DNA of 64,000 nucleotides, taken from the NCBI RefSeq assembly GCF_003814555.1, contig NZ_RKQN01000003.1, positions 231,611 to 295,610 of the forward strand, given 5' to 3'. This DNA is from Vulcaniibacterium tengchongense. GTDB lineage: Bacteria; Pseudomonadota; Gammaproteobacteria; Xanthomonadales; Xanthomonadaceae. Each line of letters opens with the position of its first letter. The first letter of the stretch is position 1. The translations under genes were made by a program, and so were the position numbers. Below are positions 54,985-60,785 of the stretch, piece after piece. The notes under the pieces were generated by a model. The model was not told where the DNA came from and did no database searches. It was given only the letters and a program-made list of their open reading frames with translations.

Positions 54985-56052
54985 ATGCAGCTTGAAGATT
55001 TTCTAACCGCCAACCGCATTGAGCAGGCCACTTGGGAGCGCGCACGCATTTCTTGGGAGGAACTGCAGGCCATCGCAGCAGACCACGAACACCAGCGACA
55101 GCCACTTATCGAAAGTGCCACGCTCTATGCCAACCTCATCCAGAAGATTCCCGGCGTCCATTCCGTAAGGTGGCGCATTAAGGACACGGGACACTTGCTA
55201 GAAAAGATTGTTCGAAAGAGAGCTGCGGAAGAAGAGAAATATGCTTCAGTAGACAGAAGCAACTACTACACTGTGGTCACTGACCTTATCGGGATACGGG
55301 CGCTCCATCTCTTCAAAGACGATTGCTTCGATATCCACAAATCTCTAACGGCTGATTGGACGCCCCTGGAGCCACCTGTGGCGTATATCCGAAACGGAGA
55401 TCCCGACGAGCTAACAGAGAAATACCGAAACCACGACCTAGAGGTGAAAATCCACCCAGCCGGCTACCGATCCGTTCACTATGTTTTTGGATCGCAGCCG
55501 TTGAATCGCCGTGTTGTCGCGGAGGTTCAGATTCGAACAATCTTCGAAGAGGGATGGAGCGAAATCGACCACACGGTTCGCTACCCTAACTTCTCGGACA
55601 ACGAACTTGTCGGATACTTTCTCACGATATTCAACCGTCTAGCCGGAAGCGCGGATGAGATGGGCACGTTTGTACGTGGATTGGCGGCTGCAATCCAGGG
55701 CTACCAACTGCAGATATCCCAAGCGTCTGCGGAACGCGACGAAAGTCTAAGATCCATGGAAGAGTCCCTAGAGGAGCTTGCTCGTCTCAAGCAGCAGGAC
55801 AAGGACTCGCAGCAAACCATCCGTAAACTTCGCGAGCAAGTGGAGAAGATGAAGCGTGAGAAGTCGCTCGACTATCTCTTCTCAAGCCCAAGCACAACTG
55901 AGCGCTTGCACAAAATGCTGTACGAGAGTTCAAGCGACAAGCTTCTGAAAGACATCCAGTCCGCCGAGAACACCCTTAAGCACTTAAGTGATCCCGCCGG
56001 CACCTCTGCGTTAGCGAAGTTGATTGCCAAGTGGCCGCCAGAGAAGCCGTAG
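54985..56052 (+). CDS. Cassette 1: RelA/SpoT-domain alarmone synthetase with coiled-coil tail
   Basis: A 355-residue protein. The RelA/SpoT synthetase fold (about 45-210) retains the key regions: basic substrate-binding VRWRIKDTGHLLEKIVRK, the Mg-binding Asp in VVTDLIGIRALHLF, the Tyr/His motif GYRSVHYVF and the Glu of VAEVQIRTIFEEGWSEIDH. It could therefore transfer pyrophosphate to a guanosine or adenosine nucleotide. No hydrolase HD domain, TGS or ACT domain is present. Residues about 225-300 form a coiled coil (SLRSMEESLEELARLKQQDK, TIRKLREQVEKMK). As the first cassette after attI it is the best placed for expression. Short synthetases of this type occur as toxins or phage-defence factors; no antitoxin is visible in the cassette. 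Confidence 0.85.
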   Translation: MQLEDFLTANRIEQATWERARISWEELQAIAADHEHQRQPLIESATLYANLIQKIPGVHSVRWRIKDTGHLLEKIVRKRAAEEEKYASVDRSNYYTVVTDLIGIRALHLFKDDCFDIHKSLTADWTPLEPPVAYIRNGDPDELTEKYRNHDLEVKIHPAGYRSVHYVFGSQPLNRRVVAEVQIRTIFEEGWSEIDHTVRYPNFSDNELVGYFLTIFNRLAGSADEMGTFVRGLAAAIQGYQLQISQASAERDESLRSMEESLEELARLKQQDKDSQQTIRKLREQVEKMKREKSLDYLFSSPSTTERLHKMLYESSSDKLLKDIQSAENTLKHLSDPAGTSALAKLIAKWPPEKP

Positions 56053-56057
56053 GTGGA

Positions 56058-56117
56058 TGCTAACAATTCGTCCAAGCCGACGCCGCTTCGCGGCGCGGCT
56101 TAACTCAGGTGTTAGCC
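56058..56117 (+). repeat. attC site 1
   Basis: R'' GCTAAC, L'' arm AATTCGTCCAAGCC, central hairpin GACGCCGC-TTC-GCGGCGC, L' GGCTTAACTCAGG and R' core GTTAGCC (56111-56117). Complementary arms fold into a 60-nt hairpin. Confidence 0.9.
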
Positions 56118-56120
56118 TTC

Positions 56121-56765
56121 ATGCCCATACATCACCGCTACGTGCAGGAGATATTCGACGAGCTCAAGACGAGTCTATCGTCGGGGGTCAAAGACTGCGG
56201 CGCGTTTCTCAAAAAGTTAGAGAATGACAGCGACTGGTCATTTCTGATCAAAGTTCAAGCATTGATCGAAACTTCTATAACTGAAGCACTTGTCTCCCAT
56301 CTTGGCGAGCCTCGTGTCCGTAGGCTGATTGAGCGACTGCCACTTGCGGACGAGGAGATTGGCAAGCTATCCCTAGCCAAGGATCTCGGCCTCCTTGACT
56401 CGCCGCAGCGGCGCTTTATTCGGCGCCTGGCATCCCTTCGGAATAATCTCGCTCACAGAGTAGATCACGTCGATTTCGCCTTCGACGTCTACTTGAGTGT
56501 GCTAGACAAACAACAGCTTGCCAGTTGGCAAAGAGCAATGTGCTGGTTCTCCCCCAGCGATAAGAACTCTCTCATCCACTGGCACAAATTCGCTACCAAC
56601 CAGCCTCGCGTTGCTGTGTGGTTTGCCACATATATGCTGATAGCGCTGTTACACGTATCGGTCGCGGAAAGCCAAGTCAGCCGCAAAACCAAAGAGGCCG
56701 CGCTCAAAACTGCCGAAGAACTCTATGCGCATCTCGCTCCAGCTACCACCACAAATGAAGGCTAA
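56121..56765 (+). CDS. Cassette 2: HEPN-like protein with R-x4-H motif
   Basis: A 214-residue, mostly helical protein. The segment FLIKVQALIETSITEALVSHL is followed by RLASLRNNLAHRVDHVDF, in which R107-N-N-L-A-H112 is the R-x4-H motif that forms the RNase active site of HEPN domains. The C-terminal part contains a hydrophobic helix (AVWFATYMLIALLHVS). HEPN proteins occur in toxin-antitoxin and abortive-infection systems, but some are non-catalytic, so function is an inference from the motif. The ATG at 56121 lies four bases after the attC core, leaving almost no leader; a GTG at 56109 inside the attC is in frame. The stop codon TAA is part of the next attC. Confidence 0.75.
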   Translation: MPIHHRYVQEIFDELKTSLSSGVKDCGAFLKKLENDSDWSFLIKVQALIETSITEALVSHLGEPRVRRLIERLPLADEEIGKLSLAKDLGLLDSPQRRFIRRLASLRNNLAHRVDHVDFAFDVYLSVLDKQQLASWQRAMCWFSPSDKNSLIHWHKFATNQPRVAVWFATYMLIALLHVSVAESQVSRKTKEAALKTAEELYAHLAPATTTNEG

Positions 56766-56819
56766 CAATTCATTCAAGCCGAAGCCGCTTCGCGACTCGG
56801 CTTAATTCAGGCGTTAGGG
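56758..56819 (+). repeat. attC site 2
   Basis: GCTAACAATTCATTCAAGCC, hairpin GAAGCCGCTTCGCGACTC, then GGCTTAATTCAGGC and core GTTAGGG (56813-56819). The stop codon of cassette 2 lies inside R''. Confidence 0.9.
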
Positions 56820-56822
56820 CTC

Positions 56823-57284
56823 ATGCGCACAATGTCGCGGCGGATAGATAGTGTCATTGCGCTTGGCATCGGGTTCGCCTTGCTGGCTGCAACGTCCATC
56901 TTTGGCGACCCGATCTATGCGGGCATCAGGTACTACCTGATTGCCTGGTTTGGTCTTGTCGGCTTGGCGCAGATCGCTAAAGCACCGCCATTGTTCACAA
57001 CCGGTGCTGCTGCGGCACTTGCCGCATCCTTCCTCTTCTATTGGGCATGGCAAGCGTCTTTGCCGCAGCCCGAAGGCCTGCTTGGCCTCGGCCACTTGTT
57101 TTCGCTGCCTGGTCTGGGCATTGCCGCTGTCATAGCCGCCGTCATCGCACGTCGGCGTCAGATGCTTCCTTGGGCAGCATTTGCCGCCGGCCTACTGGCC
57201 TGCTGTGCTGGGTTCGCCGCTTCTCATTTCGTTGTATGCCGGTCTATGGTCTACTGTGGATCGCTGTCAGGGATCTCGGGATGA
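56823..57284 (+). CDS. Cassette 3: four-helix membrane protein
   Basis: A 153-residue polytopic protein with about four hydrophobic helices: VIALGIGFALLAATSIFG, YYLIAWFGLVGLAQIA, AAALAASFLFYWAWQ and LPGLGIAAVIAAVIARR, with a further hydrophobic stretch AAFAAGLLACCAGFAAS near the C-terminus. No conserved family motif is recognised. The ATG at 56823 lies nine bases after the attC core, so ribosome-binding sequence is minimal. Small membrane proteins are common cargo of chromosomal integrons and mostly of unknown function. Confidence 0.75.
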   Translation: MRTMSRRIDSVIALGIGFALLAATSIFGDPIYAGIRYYLIAWFGLVGLAQIAKAPPLFTTGAAAALAASFLFYWAWQASLPQPEGLLGLGHLFSLPGLGIAAVIAAVIARRRQMLPWAAFAAGLLACCAGFAASHFVVCRSMVYCGSLSGISG

Positions 57285-57345
57285 GCCCTAACAATTCATT
57301 CAAGCCGAACCGGCTTCGCCGCGGCTAGACGAGACGTCATCGAGG
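57285..57345 (+). repeat. attC site 3, degenerate right half
   Basis: The left half is intact (GCCCTAACAATTCATTCAAGCCGAACCGGCTTCGCC). The right half is GCGGCTAGACGAGACGTCATC, which only distantly resembles GGCTTAACTCAGGCGTTAGGC. Recombination here is probably impaired, so cassettes 3 and 4 may move as one unit. Confidence 0.65.
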
Positions 57346-57389
57346 AAATTCTTTCAAAGCAATCCCGCCTGCATAAGCGCGGGACGCGC

Positions 57390-57977
57390 ATGGATCTCTT
57401 TGCGCGTCGAGTACATCCACTCGTAAAGGGCTTTAGGGAGATCAAGCAACTAGACAAGTCCATTAGCTATCGAAGCGAATGGCTCAAATATGGAGCAATA
57501 GGGTACATAGCCTGTGTTGAAGGCTACTTTCGCCTACTGATTGCAGACATCATTGACTCCGGCGAACCGTTCGTCGAACGCATTGGTGAGCTTAAGGAAA
57601 TTAGGTTCACGCCAGAGTCGGTTGTGGCCATTCACAAGAAGAAGGTTTCTCTGGGTCATTTCGTGGCCCATCTCCTGCCACTCAATGGCTTGTCTGATAT
57701 CAATTCCCACCTTTCTGCCCTGCTCGCGACCGACTACACCCGATTCTTTTCTGCGCATCCATTGAGCCAGTGGAACACCTCGCCCGTGGGAGAAGTCTTC
57801 CCACACTTGCTGGCTCAAGTGGAAACACTGTTCAAGCTCCGCCACATGTACGCCCACGAACTAGCTACTAAAGAGCGCGTACCGCTCAGAGCGCTCGAAG
57901 ACCTCATAAGCTCTGCGGCAGTGCTTGTGAGATGTACGGAAGAGTTTGTAACCGAGAGTTGGCAGATTAGGCCCTAA
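57390..57977 (+). CDS. Cassette 4: second HEPN-like protein with R-x4-H motif
   Basis: A 195-residue helical protein. An N-terminal helix pair with SEWLKYGAIGYIACVEGYFRLLIADII resembles the first helices of MAE_28990/RiboL-PSP-type HEPN domains, and LFKLRHMYAHELATK supplies R151-H-M-Y-A-H156, an R-x4-H motif in the right place near the C-terminus. It is not an obvious duplicate of the cassette 2 protein. RNase activity and a defence or toxin role are plausible but unproven. The ATG at 57390 lies about 50 bases after the degraded attC. The stop TAA is within the following attC. Confidence 0.72.
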   Translation: MDLFARRVHPLVKGFREIKQLDKSISYRSEWLKYGAIGYIACVEGYFRLLIADIIDSGEPFVERIGELKEIRFTPESVVAIHKKKVSLGHFVAHLLPLNGLSDINSHLSALLATDYTRFFSAHPLSQWNTSPVGEVFPHLLAQVETLFKLRHMYAHELATKERVPLRALEDLISSAAVLVRCTEEFVTESWQIRP

Positions 57978-58031
57978 CAATTCGTCCAAGCCGACGCCGC
58001 TTCGCGGCGCGGCTTAACTCAGGCGTTAGAG
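57971..58031 (+). repeat. attC site 4
   Basis: Almost identical to attC site 1 over more than 50 bases: CCCTAACAATTCGTCCAAGCC, hairpin GACGCCGC-TTC-GCGGCGC, GGCTTAACTCAGGC and core GTTAGAG (58025-58031). Confidence 0.92.
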
Positions 58032-58046
58032 CGCACGGGAGGTTAC

Positions 58047-58121
58047 GTGGAATCTGCAATTTAGGGATTCATTGGAACGCTTATCGGCGCCGGCGCTAGC
58101 GTCATAACAACGTATCTCTAA
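58047..58121 (+). pseudogene. Fragment of a small membrane protein at the start of cassette 5
   Basis: A strong ribosome-binding site GGGAGG (58037-58042) precedes GTG GAA TCT GCA ATT TAG, and the frame continues after the stop with GFIGTLIGAGASVITTYL before a second stop. The hydrophobic Gly-rich segment is typical of an N-terminal membrane anchor, so this looks like a truncated gene with an internal stop. Confidence 0.45.
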
Positions 58122-58158
58122 TCGAAATGCCGCACCGCTACAGGCGGATGCGCGAAAA

Positions 58159-58629
58159 GTGGAGTGCCAGGACATGCAGATATGCTGCTCGAGCGTGAAC
58201 TCTTCCAAGAGGACATCCCATGCGAAGATGATTGCCGCCGTCACGTTCTTGGCTAGTAGTTTTTCCGCGTTAGCCCAAGATGGATTAAAGGACTACTACT
58301 TCGTTTGGAACGGCGACCAAAATCTAGTCGCCAATTTCACCAGCGAGAGTCAGTGGACGCGCTTCGGGAACGGACACGAAAGCGAGTGCGACTTAGAGGT
58401 TAATCGCGCCGCCGCTGTTGCCGGAACACGCGATGTTGTACTTGGGAGTGGACGCAAAGTATTTGTTCCCAATATGAGCCGTGCGCAAGCGCACGACTTA
58501 TGGGTTGCATGCATGCGCTCGAAAGGCTGGGAGTACTACGCCACGGAGCAGGATGTCGTTGCACGTAGAAATCAGCTGAGGAGCCAGAATATCCAAAGTA
58601 CAGCCATGGCATTTAGCAAGTCGTTCTAG
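58159..58629 (+). CDS. Cassette 5: secreted hypothetical protein
   Basis: Up to 156 residues. A signal peptide ends in AAVTFLASSFSALAQ, with cleavage likely after ALA. The mature domain of about 115 residues has no recognised family; it contains YYFVWNGDQNLVANFTSESQW, two cysteines (ESECDLEV and WVACMRSKGW) and a C-terminal polar helix. The start is uncertain: ATG at 58159, GTG at 58195 and ATG at 58228 are all in frame, and the GTG gives the most natural signal peptide. The WxACMRxKGW pattern resembles small proteins found in other mobile gene pools. Confidence 0.68.
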   Translation: MECQDMQICCSSVNSSKRTSHAKMIAAVTFLASSFSALAQDGLKDYYFVWNGDQNLVANFTSESQWTRFGNGHESECDLEVNRAAAVAGTRDVVLGSGRKVFVPNMSRAQAHDLWVACMRSKGWEYYATEQDVVARRNQLRSQNIQSTAMAFSKSF

Positions 58630-58638
58630 TCGGGTTGA

Positions 58639-58693
58639 GCCTAACAATTCGTTCAAGCCGAAGCCGCCTCGCGGCTTAACTCTGGCGTTAGCC
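58639..58693 (+). repeat. attC site 5
   Basis: GCCTAACAATTCGTTCAAGCC, short hairpin GAAGCCGCCTCGC, GGCTTAACTCTGGC and core GTTAGCC (58687-58693). Its central hairpin is about six bases shorter than in sites 1 and 4. Confidence 0.9.
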
Positions 58694-58711
58694 GTGCAGG
58701 GAGAGATCACC

Positions 58712-59029
58712 ATGTTGCGGGCCGAAATCATCACCGCGGACGCAGTGGCCAAGGAATACCGCCTTAGCGAGCCTCTTGCTCGAGAGATCGTCGCAGAAGA
58801 AACGCAGCGAGCGCTTCGACGGAGCTGGGTGGCTTGGCTCGTGTTCCTGGCAGGCCTGGGCCTGGCAGGCTTCCTGTACTTCGTGCCGGGGTCGGACAAG
58901 ACCGCTGCCGTATGGGTGCTTCTCGGCAGCATGGGCGCCTGGATGCTGGCCGGCCGGTATTTGGCCGGGCCGGCCATTCGCAAGGCCGCGAAGGATAAAG
59001 CCGCACGGTTGGCGCAGCTGCACGACTGA
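58712..59029 (+). CDS. Cassette 6: small two-helix membrane protein
   Basis: A 105-residue protein. The cytoplasmic N-terminus (LRAEIITADAVAKEYRLSEPLAREIVAEETQ) is helical and polar. Two transmembrane helices follow (WVAWLVFLAGLGLAGFLYFV and AAVWVLLGSMGAWMLAGRYLAG), then a basic tail KAAKDKAARLAQLHD. The ATG at 58712 has a good GGGAGAG site seven bases upstream; an in-frame ATG at 58694 overlaps it. No family known to me. Base composition is closer to the chromosome than that of cassettes 1-5. Confidence 0.75.
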   Translation: MLRAEIITADAVAKEYRLSEPLAREIVAEETQRALRRSWVAWLVFLAGLGLAGFLYFVPGSDKTAAVWVLLGSMGAWMLAGRYLAGPAIRKAAKDKAARLAQLHD

Positions 59030-59082
59030 CACTTCGTCCAGGCCGAGCCGCTTCGTGGCCCGGCTTACCCAGGTGCCAGGCG
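59026..59082 (+). repeat. attC site 6, diverged
   Basis: TGACACTTCGTCCAGGCC, GAGCCGCTTCGTGGCCC, GGCTTACCCAGG, then GTGCCAGG where the core GTTAG is expected. Arms still pair, but both R cores are altered, so it is probably not a good recombination substrate. Confidence 0.6.
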
Positions 59083-59098
59083 CGCAGGGGAGATCGCT

Positions 59099-59413
59099 AT
59101 GGGCCGCAAAAAAAGCATTCCAGGCGTTTCATTCTCGTGGAAACGTGCCACTGGCTTGTCGAACGCCAAGGCCAAGCCAGCGTGAATTTGGAATTCCGCT
59201 CACCCGCGCCGGACGTCAACGCAAGGCGGGTAACGCCAGGGGCTGCTGCGTGCCAGCTGCTTTTGTCTTCACGGGTGGCATCGCGGCGGCCACGGCATTA
59301 CCAAGGCCGTTGCTTCATGGCTGCGTAGTCATGCGTACATTGCGGGCGAGGCCATGGACCAGGCTGCCGAGCAACACGGCTGCCTTGCCGAGGGGCAACA
59401 CTGGCATCCCTAG
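59099..59413 (+). pseudogene. Cassette 7: small basic protein gene with two compensating frameshifts
   Basis: A good AGGGGAGA site precedes ATG at 59099. The first frame encodes MGRKKSIPGVSFSWKRATGL and SNAKAK, then stops at 59183. A second frame continues with REFGIPLTRAGRQRKAGNARGCCVP. The original frame resumes with SWLRSHAYIAGEAMDQAAEQ and HGCLAEGQHWHP before a stop at 59411. The total span equals 105 codons, so two indels of opposite sign have shifted only the middle third. The N-terminal KSIPGVSFSWKRA and GIPLTR.GRQRK motifs remind me of a widespread short basic protein family of unknown role. Sequencing error is an alternative. Confidence 0.6.
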
Positions 59414-59969
59414 GAGGTCATGGAACTTTGCGCCACGCTTTGATACCGGACCACGAGAAGGAGTTCGCCGCTTGCACCCTGCTGGTGCTGCGCGCCGCCG
59501 CATCAGGCTTCGACACAGCCCTGGTTCCGCGGGCCCGAACCTCGAGGAACCAACGAATGGGGATCTACCTGGGTCACGAGGCGCCCTGCCGTTACCGCCC
59601 TTCTTCCAAGGACCGGGAGTTCCTCGGCATATCGCAGAAGCCCCCCCCCGCAGTAGCCGGCCGCTTGCACCGTTGAGCTGCGCCATCGCGCCTGAATCCG
59701 GATACCGCTCGCGGCATTTGCTCTAGCAAGCACGTCCGCGGCTCGGCTGACGAAGATTCCCCACGGCTCGCATGCATCGTGCGGCGTGTGTAGCCGCCAA
59801 CAGCCACTGCGAGTGCGACAGGCCCATCTCCAGGCCGTACCCTTGCACCATGGGCGTAGGCCCGGGAGAGACCGGTCGCCAGCCATTCCCCGCCGGTCCG
59901 CGCGTCCACGGCCGGCATCTCCGCCCGGCTCGGTTCGATCCAGGTAACACGCACAGCAGGAGTCCGCCC
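59414..59969. other. Region right of the integron without a supported gene
   Basis: 556 bp. Several overlapping frames exist on both strands but none has a convincing start, composition or family motif. A homopolymer run of nine C (59641-59650 area) and abrupt changes in coding character suggest decayed material. No attC is recognisable. AGGAG at about 59959 is the ribosome-binding site of the next gene. Confidence 0.55.
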
Positions 59970-60239
59970 ATGCTCGACGAAGACCAGGCCAAGGCCGCGT
60001 CACAGGCCCTTTTGGAACAACCCCAGCGGGAGCAGCAGCGGGCGGCGGCGCGGCTGGCCTCGAAGCGCACCCGCGGCTTCCCGCCGATCAAATGGCTCGC
60101 CGTCGGTGCATTGTCCGGGCTCGTGGCGGGCGGCGCGCTGGGTTACCGCTTCATGGGCGAGACGACGCCCTGGAGCATCTTGGGGCTCTCCGCCGGCATG
60201 GCGATAGGCTTGGCGTTCGATCGCCGCCGGCTCGGATAG
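59970..60239 (+). CDS. Small membrane protein, hypothetical
   Basis: An 89-residue protein. A charged Gln/Ala/Arg-rich N-terminus (LDEDQAKAASQALLEQPQREQQRAAARLASK) precedes two hydrophobic helices: WLAVGALSGLVAGGALGYRF and WSILGLSAGMAIGLAFD, with a short loop. It ends with basic DRRRLG. The start has an AGGAG site eight bases upstream. GC-rich codon usage matches the core genome rather than the cassettes. Function unknown. The cupin gene starts 8 bp after its stop, suggesting cotranscription. Confidence 0.72.
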   Translation: MLDEDQAKAASQALLEQPQREQQRAAARLASKRTRGFPPIKWLAVGALSGLVAGGALGYRFMGETTPWSILGLSAGMAIGLAFDRRRLG

Positions 60240-60247
60240 ACGCACGC

Positions 60248-60727
60248 ATGAACGACCCCGCTTTCCCGACCGCGATCCACGCCGCACAGGCGGCGCCGCG
60301 GACCAAACCCTCGCTCTACCCCGAACCGTTCGCCTCGCGCGTTGCGGGGCGGATCAAGCGTCCGCTCGGCGATCTGTTCGGGCTGACCAACTTCGGGGTG
60401 AATCTGACGGTGCTGCCGCCCGGCGCGATCTCGGCGTTGCGCCACGCGCACAGCAGGCAGGACGAGTTCGTCTACGTCCTCTCCGGCCGTCCCACGCTGT
60501 ACACCGACGAGGGCCGCACTTTGCTGGAGCCGGGCATGTGCGCCGGCTTCAAGGCCGGCAGCGGCAATGCCCACCATCTGGTCAACGAAAGCGACGGGGA
60601 CGTCGTCTACCTGGAGGTGGGCGACCGGGCAGCGGGCGACGAGGTCGCGTATCCGGACGACGATCTCGCTGCGGCGTTCGTCGAGGGGCGTTGGCGGTTC
60701 CTGCACAAGGACGGCACGGCGTACTGA
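60248..60727 (+). CDS. Cupin-domain protein
   Basis: A 159-residue single-domain cupin. The conserved cupin motif 1 appears as ALRHAHSRQDEFVYVLSG (G-x5-H-x-H-x3/4-E-x6-G) and motif 2 as PGMCAGFKAGSGNAHHLVNES, including a His. Such metal-binding beta-barrels serve as dioxygenases, isomerases or small-molecule sensors; this one resembles the uncharacterised 'cupin, auxin/mannose-6-P isomerase-like' group seen in many proteobacteria. No catalytic assignment is possible. Convergent with the acyl-CoA dehydrogenase gene. Confidence 0.85.
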   Translation: MNDPAFPTAIHAAQAAPRTKPSLYPEPFASRVAGRIKRPLGDLFGLTNFGVNLTVLPPGAISALRHAHSRQDEFVYVLSGRPTLYTDEGRTLLEPGMCAGFKAGSGNAHHLVNESDGDVVYLEVGDRAAGDEVAYPDDDLAAAFVEGRWRFLHKDGTAY

Positions 60728-60785
60728 GCCGTTCGCATCGGCGTCCGCACTGGCCCACGCGCAATGAAAAGCGCGGAACCGCCGT

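Larger units (their letters stand above)
53798..59413. mobile_element. Chromosomal integron: intI pseudogene, attI and about seven cassettes
   Basis: The layout is a minus-strand integrase pseudogene, a 180-bp attI/leader region and a plus-strand series of single-gene units separated by near-identical attC sites. All cassette genes face away from the integrase. The cassettes use many AT-rich codons and are clearly lower in GC than the chromosome on either side. Similar attC sites (identical cores AACAATTC.TCAAGCCGA.GCCGCTTCGCGG) across the array are characteristic of sedentary chromosomal integrons such as those of Xanthomonas and Pseudomonas. The right boundary is taken at the end of the last recognisable cassette gene. 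Confidence 0.88.

Noticed and set aside
59592-59954. Minus-strand hypothetical protein right of the integron
   Set aside because: No ribosome-binding site, no recognised motif, and competing frames of equal quality overlap it.
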